Below are positions 17,338 to 27,190 of a stretch of 64,000 bases of DNA, piece after piece. Position 1 is the stretch's first letter; each line of letters starts with the position of its first letter. A program made the translations under genes and the position numbers. Below the pieces are notes generated by a model. That model did not search any database, was not told where the DNA came from, and worked only from the letters and a program-made list of their open reading frames with translations. Source of the stretch: Mycolicibacterium komossense (lineage in GTDB: Bacteria > Actinomycetota > Actinomycetes > Mycobacteriales > Mycobacteriaceae); NCBI RefSeq assembly GCF_025822605.1, contig NZ_JACKTY010000021.1, positions 1 to 64,000 on the forward strand. Direction: 5' to 3'.

Positions 17338-18660
17338 ATGAAAATCGGAGCACGCTCGACAACCGGATGGCGGGCCACCATATCGGTGGCGATGTCTAAT
17401 TACATCGAAGCCGGATCGATCATCGCGATCGCCACCAGTCTCGGGTTCTGGCAGTCCGCGTTCGGGATCAGCAACTTCGCGGTAGGACTGCTGGCTGCGT
17501 TGAGCGCCAACGCTTTTGGTGCGGCGATCGGTGCGATCCTGGGTGGCCCGCTGTGTGACCGGTTCGGCCGCAAGGCGATCTACACCTACGACCTGCTGGT
17601 CTACATGGTCGGTGTCCTGCTCGCCGCCTTCGCCGTTAACTTCACGATGCTGTTGGTCGCATTCATCGTCACCGGTATCGCCGTCGGCGCGGGCGTCCCG
17701 GCGTCGTGGACCTACATCGCTGAGCAGGCGCCGTCGAAGGACCGGGCCAAGCACGTCGGCACCGCCCAGCTGGCGTGGTCGATGGGTCCGCTGATCGGGT
17801 TCGCGCTCGCCGCCGCCATGGCGCCGCTGGGCCTGTTCGGCTCCCGGTTGATCTTCGGTCACCTGTTCGTCGTCGCCGCCATCGTCTGGTGGATCCGCCA
17901 GGGGCTGGCGGAATCAAAGATCTGGACTTCAGAAGTAGGGATAGCGGGCCTGCGCGAGCCGGCCAAGGCGACCGAACCCCTGGGTGCCCGCGGCCTGCGC
18001 GGACTGTTCTCCCGCCGCATCAACATCACCGCACTGCTGTTCCTCGGCGGCATCTACCTGTTCTGGAACACGGTTGCCGGCCAGGCGGGCATCTTTATGC
18101 CGCGGGTCTACGACACCGCAGGCCTGCACAGTCCGGTCGCCCAGGATCTGCTGCAGGTGCTGGTCTGGGGTTGCACTGTCGCGGCCACCTACTTCGGTTT
18201 CATGCGCTATGCCGACCGGGTGTCGCAACGGTGGCTGTATGTGGTCGGCGCGGCACTGGGCATCGTCGGCTGGATCGTGTTGGTGGCCTTCACCGATGCC
18301 GGGGTTCCGACGATGCTCGTGTTCGCGGTGCTGTGGGGTGTCTCCGCAGGCATCGGTGCGCAGGCGTTCTACAGTCTCTGGGCCAGTGAACTGTTCGCCA
18401 CGCCTTACCGCGCCAGCGCGCAGGGCGTGATGTTCTTCGTCGTTCGCAGTGTCACGGGTCTGCTGAGCTACTTCTTCCCGACGCTGCTCGCAGCCACCGG
18501 CCTGACCACCGTCGGAATCCTGTTGGTCGCATTGCTGACGGTGGCCATGGTGATCGGTGCCGTCTGGGCACCCAAGACGCAGGGCAAGTCCCTGCAGGAG
18601 ATCGAAATCGAACGCTACGGTCGGGTGGAGAGCCCGACCACGACGGAGGTGGCAGCCTGA
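17338..18660 (+). CDS. MFS sugar permease, probable L-rhamnose importer
   Basis: A 440-residue major facilitator with about 12 hydrophobic segments. The loop 2-3 motif is present as GGPLCDRFGRKAIYTYDLL near residue 75, characteristic of MFS sugar and metabolite:proton symporters. The central loop at about residues 200-225 is short and charged (ESKIWTSEVG). The C-terminal tail ends in ETQ-like PKTQGKSLQEIEIERYG, resembling the sugar-porter PETKG motif. Substrate assignment rests on its position between mutarotase and rhamnose isomerase. It ends in TGATG, sharing one base with the isomerase start, so translation is coupled. Confidence 0.88.
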   Translation: MKIGARSTTGWRATISVAMSNYIEAGSIIAIATSLGFWQSAFGISNFAVGLLAALSANAFGAAIGAILGGPLCDRFGRKAIYTYDLLVYMVGVLLAAFAVNFTMLLVAFIVTGIAVGAGVPASWTYIAEQAPSKDRAKHVGTAQLAWSMGPLIGFALAAAMAPLGLFGSRLIFGHLFVVAAIVWWIRQGLAESKIWTSEVGIAGLREPAKATEPLGARGLRGLFSRRINITALLFLGGIYLFWNTVAGQAGIFMPRVYDTAGLHSPVAQDLLQVLVWGCTVAATYFGFMRYADRVSQRWLYVVGAALGIVGWIVLVAFTDAGVPTMLVFAVLWGVSAGIGAQAFYSLWASELFATPYRASAQGVMFFVVRSVTGLLSYFFPTLLAATGLTTVGILLVALLTVAMVIGAVWAPKTQGKSLQEIEIERYGRVESPTTTEVAA

Positions 18661-19808
18661 TGGGCACGCAACTCGACAATCTCGCGATCGAACTGCCGTC
18701 CTGGGCGTTCGGCAACTCCGGCACCCGCTTCAAAGTGTTCGGCACGCCGGGTACACCGCGGGCCGTGCAGGAGAAGATCGCCGACGCTGCGACAGTCCAC
18801 CGCTTCACCGGGCTGGCTCCCACGGTGGCACTGCACATTCCGTGGGACACCGTCGACGATTACCGCTCGCTCGCCGGCTATGCAGAGGAACACGGGGTGA
18901 AGCTGGGGACCATCAACTCCAACACCTTCCAGGACGACGACTACAAGTTCGGCAGCCTCACCCACACCGACAAGACGGTGCGGCAGAAGGCGATCGATCA
19001 TCACCTGGCCTGTATCGAGGTCATGAACGAGACCGGTTCACGCGATCTGAAGATCTGGCTCGCCGACGGCACCAACTACCCCGGGCAGGGCGATATCCGC
19101 GGCCGCCAGGAGCGCCTCGCCGAATCGTTGAACACCATCTACCAACGCATCGGTGACGACCAACGACTGGTACTGGAGTACAAGTTCTTCGAACCGGCGA
19201 TGTACATGACCGATGTGCCGGACTGGGGCACCTCCTACGCGCACACCCTGGCGTTGGGGGAGCGCGCCATGGTGTGCCTCGATACCGGCCACCACGCACC
19301 CGGCACCAACATCGAGTTCATCGTCGCCCAGCTGCTGCGCCTGCAGAAGCTCGGCTCCTTCGACTTCAACTCGCGGTTCTACGCCGACGACGATCTCATC
19401 GTCGGCGCGGCCGACCCGTTCCAGCTGTTTCGCATCATGTTCGAGGTGTTACGTGGCGGCGGCCTCGACGACGGCTCGCCTGTCGCCTTCATGCTCGACC
19501 AGTGCCACAACGTGGAGGCGAAGATCCCCGGCCAGATTCGGTCGGTCCTCAACGTGCAGGAGATGGCCACCAGGGCGGCGCTGGTCGACGTCGAGGCGCT
19601 GACCGTGGCGCAGGAAGCCGGAGATGTGCTGGACGCCAACGAGGTCCTGATGGACGCCTTCTACACCGACGTCCGGCCACGGCTGGCGCAGTGGCGCACC
19701 GAGCACGGGCTGCCCGCCAACCCGATGTCCGCTTTCGCCGAATCCGGCTACCAGACCACCATCGACGCCGAACGCGTCGGCGGAACCCAATCCTCCTGGG
19801 GAGCATGA
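18660..19808 (+). CDS. rhaI: L-rhamnose isomerase
   Basis: A 382-residue TIM-barrel sugar isomerase converting L-rhamnose to L-rhamnulose. It belongs to the RhaI type (as in Pseudomonas stutzeri) rather than E. coli RhaA. VALHIPWDTVDDYRSL, LGTINSNTFQDDDYKFGSL, KIWLADGTNYPGQGDIRGRQ, LEYKFFEPAMY and CLDTGHHAPGTNIEFIVAQ are conserved blocks. They contain the metal-binding Glu, Asp and His residues (LEYKFF, CLDTGHH, FNSRFYADDDL). It starts on the last base of the permease stop and its own stop overlaps the next ATG (ATGA), so the three products are probably co-translated. Confidence 0.94.
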   Translation: MGTQLDNLAIELPSWAFGNSGTRFKVFGTPGTPRAVQEKIADAATVHRFTGLAPTVALHIPWDTVDDYRSLAGYAEEHGVKLGTINSNTFQDDDYKFGSLTHTDKTVRQKAIDHHLACIEVMNETGSRDLKIWLADGTNYPGQGDIRGRQERLAESLNTIYQRIGDDQRLVLEYKFFEPAMYMTDVPDWGTSYAHTLALGERAMVCLDTGHHAPGTNIEFIVAQLLRLQKLGSFDFNSRFYADDDLIVGAADPFQLFRIMFEVLRGGGLDDGSPVAFMLDQCHNVEAKIPGQIRSVLNVQEMATRAALVDVEALTVAQEAGDVLDANEVLMDAFYTDVRPRLAQWRTEHGLPANPMSAFAESGYQTTIDAERVGGTQSSWGA

Positions 19809-21874
19809 AGTCGATGTCCAACCTTTCCGAAAACAGCACCGTCGCCGAGCTGATCGCCCGTTCGAACCGTCTCGGCTCCGACCCGAAGAACACCAACTAC
19901 GCCGGCGGTAACACCTCGGCCAAGGGCTCGGATGTCGACCCCGTGACCGGAGCTCCGGTGGACCTGTTGTGGGTCAAGGGATCCGGCGGAGACTTGGGCA
20001 CTTTGACCGAGAACGGGCTGGCCGTGCTGCGGCTGGACCGGATGCGCGCGCTGGTCGAGGTCTACCCCGGCGTCGAGCGGGAGGACGAGATGGTCGCGGC
20101 GTTCGACTACTGCCTGCACGGTCGCGGCGGAGCGGCCCCGTCGATCGACACCGCAATGCACGGCCTGGTGGACGCCAACCACGTCGACCACCTGCACCCC
20201 GATTCGGGGATCGCGCTGGCCACCGCAGCCGACGGCGAAGCGTTGACCAAGCAGATCTTCGGCGACCGCGTGGTGTGGGTTCCGTGGCGCCGCCCCGGTT
20301 TTCAGCTCGGTCTCGACATCGCCGAGATCAAGAGGCGCAACCCGCAGGCGATCGGCACCATCCTCGGCGGCCACGGCATCACCGCCTGGGGGGAGACCTC
20401 CGCGGAAGCCGAGGCGTACTCGCTGGAGATCATCGACACCATCGCCCGCTACCTCGAGACCCACGGCAAGCCGGCGCCCTTCGGGGCACCACTGGAGGGC
20501 TACGCCGGTCTGCCCGACAAGCAACGGGGCACCAAAGCCGCCGAGTTGGCGCCGTTCATCCGCGGGTTGGCCTCCACCGACAAACCTCAGGTCGGGCACT
20601 TCACCGACGACCCGCGGGTACTGGAATTCCTGGCCAGCAGCGAACATCCGCGGCTGGCTGCTCTCGGAACCAGCTGCCCCGATCACTTCCTGCGCACCAA
20701 GGTCAAACCGATGGTGCTCGACCTGCCCGCCGACGCCTCGATCGAGGACGTCAAGGCTCGGCTGACGGAGCTGCACGAACAGTACCGGGCCGACTACGCC
20801 GGCTACTACGAGCGGCACGCGTCGCCCGATTCGCCCGCCATGCGCGGTGCGGATCCCGCGATCGTGCTGATCCCCGGCGTCGGAATGTTCAGCTACGGCA
20901 AGGACAAACAGACCGCCCGGGTTGCCGGCGAGTTCTACCTCAACGCCATCAACGTGATGCGCGGCGCCGAGGCCATCTCCACCTACGCGCCCATCGACGA
21001 GGCGGAGAAGTTCCGCATCGAGTACTGGGCACTGGAGGAAGCCAAACTGGCCCGGCTGCCCAAGCCGAAACCGCTGGCCACCCGCATCGCGCTGGTCACC
21101 GGCGCCGCGTCCGGCATCGGGAAGGCCATCGCCACCCGACTGGCTGCCGAGGGTGCCTGCGTCGTGATCGCCGACCTGGACGCCGAAAAGGCTGAGGCCG
21201 CCGCATCAGAAATCAGGGAGGCGATCGGCTCCGCCGATATTGCGATCGGGATCGCCGCCGACGTCACCGACGAGGCGGCAGTGCAGGCCGCGATCGACGC
21301 AACGGTACTGGCGTTCGGCGGTATCGACATCGTGGTCAACAATGCCGGACTGTCGCTGTCGAAATCGCTGCTGGAGACCACGGCCGCGGATTGGGACCTG
21401 CAGCACAACGTGATGGCCCGTGGTTCGTTCCTGGTGTCCAAGGCGGCCGCCCGGGCACTGATCGAGCAGAAGCTGGGCGGCGACATCATCTACATCTCGT
21501 CGAAGAACTCGGTCTTCGCGGGCCCCAACAACATCGCCTACTCGGCGACCAAAGCCGATCAGGCCCATCAGGTTCGGCTGCTGGCCGCCGAACTCGGTGA
21601 GCATGGCGTCAAGGTCAACGGCATCAACCCCGACGGCGTGGTGCGCGGGTCGGGGATCTTCGCCGGCGGCTGGGGCGCCAAACGCGCGGCGGTCTACGGT
21701 GTGCCGGAGGAGGAGCTGGGCGCCTACTATGCGCAGCGCACCCTGCTCAAACGTGAAGTGCTGCCGGAGAACATCGCCAACGCCGCGTTCGCGCTGTGCA
21801 CATCGGACTTCTCGCACACCACCGGGCTGCACGTGCCCGTCGACGCCGGTGTGGCCGCGGCTTTTCTGCGATGA
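19805..21874 (+). CDS. Bifunctional rhamnulose-1-phosphate aldolase/short-chain dehydrogenase
   Basis: A 689-residue fusion. Residues about 1-420 are a class II aldolase domain. It contains NTNYAGGNTSAKG, ALVEVYPGVEREDEMVAAFDY and, with the zinc-binding His pair, DANHVDHLHPDSGIA plus LGGHGITAWG. Residues about 425-689 are an SDR domain with TGAASGIGKAIATRLA and an intact catalytic set (ISSKNS, YSATK). The aldolase cleaves L-rhamnulose 1-phosphate to dihydroxyacetone phosphate and L-lactaldehyde, and the SDR part would oxidise lactaldehyde to L-lactate. A downstream lactate dehydrogenase fits that route. ATG 19805 overlaps the isomerase stop (ATGA); ATG 19814 is an alternative. Confidence 0.92.
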   Translation: MKSMSNLSENSTVAELIARSNRLGSDPKNTNYAGGNTSAKGSDVDPVTGAPVDLLWVKGSGGDLGTLTENGLAVLRLDRMRALVEVYPGVEREDEMVAAFDYCLHGRGGAAPSIDTAMHGLVDANHVDHLHPDSGIALATAADGEALTKQIFGDRVVWVPWRRPGFQLGLDIAEIKRRNPQAIGTILGGHGITAWGETSAEAEAYSLEIIDTIARYLETHGKPAPFGAPLEGYAGLPDKQRGTKAAELAPFIRGLASTDKPQVGHFTDDPRVLEFLASSEHPRLAALGTSCPDHFLRTKVKPMVLDLPADASIEDVKARLTELHEQYRADYAGYYERHASPDSPAMRGADPAIVLIPGVGMFSYGKDKQTARVAGEFYLNAINVMRGAEAISTYAPIDEAEKFRIEYWALEEAKLARLPKPKPLATRIALVTGAASGIGKAIATRLAAEGACVVIADLDAEKAEAAASEIREAIGSADIAIGIAADVTDEAAVQAAIDATVLAFGGIDIVVNNAGLSLSKSLLETTAADWDLQHNVMARGSFLVSKAAARALIEQKLGGDIIYISSKNSVFAGPNNIAYSATKADQAHQVRLLAAELGEHGVKVNGINPDGVVRGSGIFAGGWGAKRAAVYGVPEEELGAYYAQRTLLKREVLPENIANAAFALCTSDFSHTTGLHVPVDAGVAAAFLR

Positions 21875-21881
21875 GTGTGCG

Positions 21882-23342
21882 ATGACAACCCAGCAGTTCG
21901 TCGCTGTCGATCTCGGTGCCACCAGTGGCCGGGTGATGCTGGCATCGGTCGGCCGCACGACGTTCGAGATGCACGCGGTGAACCGGTTCGCCAACGACCC
22001 GGTATACCTGTGGAACGGCAACCGGACCGCGATGCACTGGGACCTGCCCGGCCTGTTCGCCCATATCTGCACCGGTCTGGCCGAGGCCGGCCGGCAGGCT
22101 TCGCGGTTGACCAGCGTCGGCGTCGACTCCTGGGCGGTGGACTACGGCCTGCTGCGCTGTGGGAAATTGCTCGGCCTGCCGTACAACTACCGCGACGCGC
22201 GCGGTGCGGTGGGCGCCGATCTGGTGCATACCCGGCTGTCGCAGGACGAGGTCTTCGCCCGTAATGGGCTGCAGTTCCTGCCTTTCACCACGATGTTCCA
22301 ACTGGCGGCCGACGTCGGCGAGGGCCTGATCGACATGGCCGATACGGCGCTGCTCGTTCCCGACCTGATCGGCTACTGGCTGACGGGTGTCACCGGGACC
22401 GAGCGGACCAACGCCTCGACCACCGGGTTGCTGGGCGTCGACGGGCGGTGGGACGACGATCTGGGGACGCTGCTCGGCCTGCGCCGGCGACTCTTCCCCG
22501 ATCTGGTCGAGCCCGGTGCTGTACTCGGCGGGCTGCTGCCCGAGCTGGCGGCTCGGGTCGGGGCGGACCCGGGTCTGCCGGTGACCACGGTGGCCTCACA
22601 TGACACCGCCTCGGCGGTGGTGGCGGTGCCGATGGCCGCCGAATCCGCGGCATACATCTCCTGCGGGACCTGGGCGCTGGTGGGGGTGGAATTGCCCCGG
22701 CCCATCGTCACCGAGGCGACCCGCGCCGCGAACTTCACCAACGAGGTGGGCGCCGACAATCGAATCCGCTTCCTGCGCAATGTGATGGGCCTGTGGCTGC
22801 TCAGCGAGTCGGTCCGGCAATGGAGCCGTGAGGGCATATCGGTGGACTTGCCGAATCTGCTGGAGCAGGCCGCGCAGTGCCCGCGCACACCGGAGGTGTT
22901 CGACGCCGACGACCTGCGGTTCCTCGAGCCCGGTGACATGCCCGCCCGCATCCGCGCGTGGTACGCCGAACACGGCCTGCCCGGGCCGGCGACCCTGCCC
23001 GAGATGGCGCGGGCCATCGTCGAGAGCCTGGCCGCCGGCTTCGCCCAGGGTGTCGAACAGGCCGCCGAACTGTCGGGCACGCCGGTCGAGACTGTGCACA
23101 TCGTCGGCGGCGGGGCGCAGAACCGGTTACTGTGCCAGCTGCTCGCCGACCGGGTGGGGCGGCCGGTGATCGCCGGCCCGGTCGAGGCGACCGCCATCGG
23201 TAATGTGTTGATCCAGGCCCGCGCCCACGGCGTGCTCAGCGGTGACCTGGAGGCGCTGCGGGCCACCTTGAAGAAAAGTAGAGCCACCACACTCTCCACC
23301 GAAACCTATGTGCCGCAGCATTCTACGGCCGGAAGGGCGTGA
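21882..23342 (+). CDS. rhaB: Rhamnulokinase (FGGY family)
   Basis: A 486-residue sugar kinase. The phosphate-1 motif is [18 protein letters not shown] at the N-terminus. [12 protein letters not shown] carries the catalytic Asp near residue 85, [13 protein letters not shown] the phosphate-2 region near 240, and [18 protein letters not shown] the adenosine motif near 410. [20 protein letters not shown] sequence ([19 protein letters not shown]) is typical of rhamnulokinases. It phosphorylates L-rhamnulose for the preceding aldolase. ATG 21882 begins 7 bp after the aldolase stop. Its own stop overlaps the GTG of the lactate dehydrogenase gene by GTGA. Confidence 0.93.
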   Translation: MTTQQFVAVDLGATSGRVMLASVGRTTFEMHAVNRFANDPVYLWNGNRTAMHWDLPGLFAHICTGLAEAGRQASRLTSVGVDSWAVDYGLLRCGKLLGLPYNYRDARGAVGADLVHTRLSQDEVFARNGLQFLPFTTMFQLAADVGEGLIDMADTALLVPDLIGYWLTGVTGTERTNASTTGLLGVDGRWDDDLGTLLGLRRRLFPDLVEPGAVLGGLLPELAARVGADPGLPVTTVASHDTASAVVAVPMAAESAAYISCGTWALVGVELPRPIVTEATRAANFTNEVGADNRIRFLRNVMGLWLLSESVRQWSREGISVDLPNLLEQAAQCPRTPEVFDADDLRFLEPGDMPARIRAWYAEHGLPGPATLPEMARAIVESLAAGFAQGVEQAAELSGTPVETVHIVGGGAQNRLLCQLLADRVGRPVIAGPVEATAIGNVLIQARAHGVLSGDLEALRATLKKSRATTLSTETYVPQHSTAGRA

Positions 23343-24583
23343 AGAATATGAAGCGTCGGATACCCAACAGACATGACCTCGCGCCGCTGATGCAATTTAA
23401 GAAGCCCGAGTTCGACGCCACCAAGCGCCGGCTCGACAAGGCGTTGACGATCGACGATCTGCGCCGGATCGCCAAACGCCGCACCCCCAAGGCTGCGTTC
23501 GACTACACGGATGGCTCGGCGGAGGCCGAGCTGTCGCTGGCGCGAGCGCGACAGGCATTCCAGGACATCGAATTCCATCCCGCAGTCCTGCGCGACGTGT
23601 CCAAGGTGAACACCGGCTGGGATGTGCTCGGCGCCCCGGTCAGCCTGCCCTTCGGCATCGCGCCGACCGGTTTCACCAGGATGATGCAGACCGAGGGGGA
23701 GATTGCCGGCGCGCGCGCGGCAGGCCGGGCTGGTATCCCGTTCGCCCTGTCCACCATGGGCACCACCTCCATCGAGGATGTCAAGGCGGCAAACCCGCTC
23801 GGGCGCAACTGGTTTCAGCTCTATATGTGGAAGGATAGGGACCGGTCGATGGCGCTGGTCGACCGCGCCGTCACGGCCGGCTACGACACCCTGCTGGTGA
23901 CGGTGGACGTCCCCGTCGCCGGGGCGCGGCTGCGCGACACCCGCAACGGCATGTCGATCCCGCCCGCTCTGACGTTGCGCACGGTCGCCAACGCGCTGCC
24001 CCGGCCGCAGTGGTGGATCGACTTTCTGACCACCGAACCGCTGTCGTTCGCCTCGCTGGACCGCTGGTCGGGCACCGTGGCCGAACTGCTCGACACGATG
24101 TTCGACCCGACCGTCACGTTCGACGACCTGGCCTGGATCAAGACGCAGTGGCCGGGCAAGCTGGTGGTCAAGGGCATCCAGACGGTGGCCGACGCCAAAG
24201 CGGTGACCGACATCGGCGCCGACGGCATCGTGCTGTCCAATCATGGCGGCCGCCAACTTGATCGGGCGCCCATCCCGTTCCATTTGTTGCCGTCGGTAGC
24301 CGCCGAGGTCGGCAATGACACCGAGATCATCCTCGACACCGGCATCATGGCCGGCGCCGATATCGTCGCCGCCATCGCGCTCGGCGCGCGGTTCACCATG
24401 GTGGGCCGCGCCTACCTGTACGGCCTGATGGCCGGCGGGCAGGCCGGGGTCGATCGGGCGATCCAGATTCTGGCCGGTCAGATCGAACGCACGATGCGGT
24501 TGCTCGGTGTCGCTAGTCTCGAGGAGCTGACGCCGCAGCATGTGACGCAGCTGGTGCGATTGGCCCCACGAGCCACGACCTGA
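23339..24583 (+). CDS. lldD: FMN-dependent L-lactate dehydrogenase (alpha-hydroxyacid oxidase family)
   Basis: A 414-residue TIM-barrel flavoenzyme. [39 protein letters not shown] (substrate Tyr), [18 protein letters not shown] and [12 protein letters not shown] (catalytic His and Arg near residue 300) are the expected FMN-binding and catalytic blocks. It would oxidise L-lactate to pyruvate, feeding the quinone pool. Within this operon it completes rhamnose use: lactaldehyde from the aldolase becomes lactate, then pyruvate. M. tuberculosis carries lldD2 (Rv1872c) in a nearby interval but not in a rhamnose operon, so the lactate role may be shared. GTG 23339 overlaps rhaB; ATG 23348 is the alternative. 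Confidence 0.9.
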   Translation: MKNMKRRIPNRHDLAPLMQFKKPEFDATKRRLDKALTIDDLRRIAKRRTPKAAFDYTDGSAEAELSLARARQAFQDIEFHPAVLRDVSKVNTGWDVLGAPVSLPFGIAPTGFTRMMQTEGEIAGARAAGRAGIPFALSTMGTTSIEDVKAANPLGRNWFQLYMWKDRDRSMALVDRAVTAGYDTLLVTVDVPVAGARLRDTRNGMSIPPALTLRTVANALPRPQWWIDFLTTEPLSFASLDRWSGTVAELLDTMFDPTVTFDDLAWIKTQWPGKLVVKGIQTVADAKAVTDIGADGIVLSNHGGRQLDRAPIPFHLLPSVAAEVGNDTEIILDTGIMAGADIVAAIALGARFTMVGRAYLYGLMAGGQAGVDRAIQILAGQIERTMRLLGVASLEELTPQHVTQLVRLAPRATT

Positions 24584-24596
24584 GAGGAGCGCGTCG

Positions 24597-25622
24597 ATGG
24601 CGGTCGGCATCAAAGAAGTCGCGGCGGCAGCTTCGGTGTCCGTCGGCACCGTCTCGAATGTGCTCAACGCGCCGGAGCGGGTCGCTCCTGCCACCGTGGC
24701 GCGGGTCCACGCCGCGATCGAGCGGCTGGGTTTCATCCGCAACGACGCCGCTCGGCAGTTACGGGCCGGATCGTCGCGGTGCGTCGGGCTCCTGGTTCTC
24801 GATGTCGGTAACCCGTTCTTCACCGACGTCGCGCGGTCGGCCGAACGGCGCGCCGCTGCCGCCAACCTGGTGGTGCTGCTGGGGACTTCCGACGACGACG
24901 CCGACCGCGAGCGCGCCTATTTGGAGACCTTCGACGAACAGCGCGTCTTCGGGCTGCTGATCTCCCCGGTGGGGGAAGACCTCACCCGACTCCATGCGCT
25001 GCACAGCCGGGGAGTCCCGGTGGTCCTCGTCGACCGTGACGGCACCGGGACACCGTTTGCGTCGGTCGCCGTCGACGACGTCGCCGGCGGCCGCCTGGCG
25101 GTGGCGCATCTGGGTGAGCAAGGCCGGACGCGCATCGCCTATGTCGGTGGCCCGCACGGACTGCGCCAGGTCGCCGACCGTCTCGCCGGTGCGCGCTCCG
25201 CGATCGAGGATCACCCCGGGGTGATCCTCGAAGTGATCGAAACGGACGAGCCCAGCGTGCTGGCCGGCCGGGCGGCAGGCGAAAAGCTTTGTGCGCGCAG
25301 GCCTAAGGACCGACCCGACGCGGTATTCTGTGCGAACGACCTGCTGGCCATCGGGATGCTGCAGGCGTTGGTGCAGGGCGGAGTCGAGGTGCCCACCGAG
25401 ATCGCGCTGATCGGCTACGACGATATCGATTTCGCCCGGTCGGCAGCCATCCCACTGTCATCGGTGCGTCAGCCGAGCGCGGATATCGGCACCACCGCAA
25501 TCGAACTACTGCTGGCAGCGGTCGACCGCGCCGAACCTCGCCACGTGGTCTTCCGACCGGAGCTCATCGCCAGGACGTCGACCGGGGCTGCTACTGCGGG
25601 AGTGGCCGCTTCTCACGGATGA
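24597..25622 (+). CDS. LacI-family transcriptional regulator of the rhamnose operon
   Basis: A 341-residue regulator with an N-terminal LacI helix-turn-helix (IKEVAAAASVSVGTVSNVLN) and hinge helix region (RNDAARQLRAGSS). A periplasmic-binding-protein-like sensor follows from about residue 62 (VGLLVLDVGNPFFTDV, IAYVGGPHGLRQVADRL, AVFCANDLLAIGMLQAL, IGYDDIDFA). AGAGGAG precedes the ATG by about 8 nt. It is last in the operon, 13 bp after lldD, and most likely binds the palindrome at 16959-16972 as an autoregulated repressor with rhamnose or a pathway intermediate as inducer. Its 3' end overlaps the convergent reductase gene by 32 bp. Confidence 0.9.
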   Translation: MAVGIKEVAAAASVSVGTVSNVLNAPERVAPATVARVHAAIERLGFIRNDAARQLRAGSSRCVGLLVLDVGNPFFTDVARSAERRAAAANLVVLLGTSDDDADRERAYLETFDEQRVFGLLISPVGEDLTRLHALHSRGVPVVLVDRDGTGTPFASVAVDDVAGGRLAVAHLGEQGRTRIAYVGGPHGLRQVADRLAGARSAIEDHPGVILEVIETDEPSVLAGRAAGEKLCARRPKDRPDAVFCANDLLAIGMLQALVQGGVEVPTEIALIGYDDIDFARSAAIPLSSVRQPSADIGTTAIELLLAAVDRAEPRHVVFRPELIARTSTGAATAGVAASHG

Positions 25623-26796
25623 GCGCCTTGATGTCGTCGAGGCCTTCCCAGATGTTGACGTTCATCCCGGCCAGCACCCGGTCGTCACCGTCGAGCCAGT
25701 AGACGGTGAACTCCCGGCCCGGTACGTCGCCGCGGAACTCCACGCGCTCGTAGCCAACCGAATAGCCGACGTACTCCATGCCCAGGTCGTACTGGTCGGT
25801 GAAGAAGTAGGGCAGCTCTTGGTATCCCTGGGGGTATTCGGCTGTCTTGCCGAGCATTCCGGCCACCGCGACGGCGGGCTGCTTCATGGCGTTGGCCCAG
25901 TGCTCGGTGCGGATGCGGGTGTCGAACACCGGGTTGTCCGCGGCGGCGATATCGCCGACCGCGTAGATGTCAGGGTCGCTGGTGCGCAGGGACGAGGTGA
26001 CCTGAACACCGCCGCCTGCCATCGCCAGCCCCGCCTCCTCGGCCAGCTCGACGTTGGCCTGGGCGCCGACGGCGACCAGGACGGAGTCGGCGGCGACCGT
26101 CGAACCGTCACCGAGCAGCAGCCCGGTGGCGGTGCCGTCCTCGGTGGTGATTTCCTCGACCGAGGCCTCCAGGCGCAGGTCGACACCGTGTTCGCGGTGC
26201 AGCCTGGCGAAGACCTCGGCGGCTTCCTCGCCGAGAGCGGCCAGCAGCGGCAGTTTCGCGGATTCGACGACGGTGACGTTGACGCCACGTTCCCGCGCAG
26301 TGGCTGCGACTTCGAGGCCGATCCACCCCGCACCGATAACCGCGAGTGAAGACCCTTCGGTCAGAACCGAATTCAGTGCCTCGGCGTCGTCGACAGTGCG
26401 CAGGTAATGCACACCTGAGGAGACCGAACCGGGAATCTTCGGCCGGCGCGACCGCGATCCGGTGGCCAGCAGCAGCTTGTCGTAGCCCTGGATGCTGCCG
26501 TCGTCGAGCCGGACGGTGCGCGACTGCGGATCGATGGCCGTGACGGTGGTGCCCAGCCGCAGGTCGATGTTGTGGTCGCGGTACCAGTCGGCATCGTCGA
26601 CGGTGAACTCCGCCAGCGTCTTCTTGCCGGCCAGGAATTCCTTCGACAGCGGCGGCCGCTCGTAGGGCAGCTGTTCCTCCTGCGCGAACAGCACGACCTT
26701 GCCCTCAAAATCCTGCTCCCGCAGAGCCTCTGCGGCCTTGGCGCCCGCGAGGCCACCGCCGATGATGACGAACGTCGTAGAACTGGTCATGGTCAC
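25591..26796 (-). CDS. FAD-dependent ferredoxin/rubredoxin-type reductase
   Basis: A 401-residue pyridine nucleotide-disulfide oxidoreductase-like flavoprotein. An N-terminal FAD-binding motif is IIGGGLAGAKAAEALRE, the second Rossmann motif for NAD(P)H is AVIGAGWIGLEVAATARERG near residue 150, and the flavin-binding Asp motif is DPDIYAVGDIAA near residue 270. The C-terminal roughly 80 residues (PYFFTDQYDLGMEYVGY onward) match the reductase C-terminal domain of ferredoxin reductases serving oxygenases and P450s. No ferredoxin gene adjoins it. Position corresponds to Rv1869c (from memory). It is separated from the TfoX-like gene by 52 bp on the same strand. Confidence 0.9.
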   Translation of the reverse strand: MTMTSSTTFVIIGGGLAGAKAAEALREQDFEGKVVLFAQEEQLPYERPPLSKEFLAGKKTLAEFTVDDADWYRDHNIDLRLGTTVTAIDPQSRTVRLDDGSIQGYDKLLLATGSRSRRPKIPGSVSSGVHYLRTVDDAEALNSVLTEGSSLAVIGAGWIGLEVAATARERGVNVTVVESAKLPLLAALGEEAAEVFARLHREHGVDLRLEASVEEITTEDGTATGLLLGDGSTVAADSVLVAVGAQANVELAEEAGLAMAGGGVQVTSSLRTSDPDIYAVGDIAAADNPVFDTRIRTEHWANAMKQPAVAVAGMLGKTAEYPQGYQELPYFFTDQYDLGMEYVGYSVGYERVEFRGDVPGREFTVYWLDGDDRVLAGMNVNIWEGLDDIKALIREKRPLPQ

Positions 26797-26848
26797 ATCT
26801 CCGTCCTGGTTCTCAATTTAGCCCGCGTCAGCTGTGGTGCCGGCGCGC

Positions 26849-27190
26849 CTATTTCGGTGGCAGACCCTTCGCGTACTCGAAACTCCGGGTCACCCAGCGC
26901 TCGAGCTGGCGTTTGGTCTTGACACCGTCCTCGGCGACCAGCAGCCAGCCGCGGGTTTCCCGGCCCGCCATCACCATCGGACTGACGTGTGCCCGCTGCA
27001 GTAGTGCTGCCGTGTCCCCGGGCGGGACGCGGACCATCAACCCGCCCTTGCTGCTGACCGCGACGGCCATGTGGCCACCGATCAGGAAGGCCAGGCCACC
27101 GAACATCGGCTTCTCTTGATATTTTGAGACGCCGGGTTCGGTGCCGAGGAGTTCCCTAATGCGGTTGGCGAGGTCCTGGTCATAGGCCAT
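26849..27190 (-). CDS. TfoX N-terminal domain protein
   Basis: A 113-residue single-domain protein. MAYDQDLANRIRELLG, KPMFGGLAFLIGGHMAVAV and VPPGDTAALLQRAHVSPMVMAGR are the TfoX/Sxy N-terminal domain pattern. In Gammaproteobacteria TfoX controls competence; in actinobacteria this stand-alone domain has no defined role. The ATG at 27190 is chosen because the homologous region begins there and TAGACT lies 8 nt upstream (minus strand); the open frame to 27310 overlaps the LLM gene and is unlikely. Positional counterpart: Rv1870c (from memory). Its start overlaps the preceding LLM gene's end by 11 bp. Confidence 0.82.
   Translation of the reverse strand: MAYDQDLANRIRELLGTEPGVSKYQEKPMFGGLAFLIGGHMAVAVSSKGGLMVRVPPGDTAALLQRAHVSPMVMAGRETRGWLLVAEDGVKTKRQLERWVTRSFEYAKGLPPK

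Noticed and set aside
19274..19804. Upstream extension of the aldolase/dehydrogenase frame
   Set aside because: The extension lies inside rhamnose isomerase in a different frame; the true start is ATG 19805 at the stop overlap.
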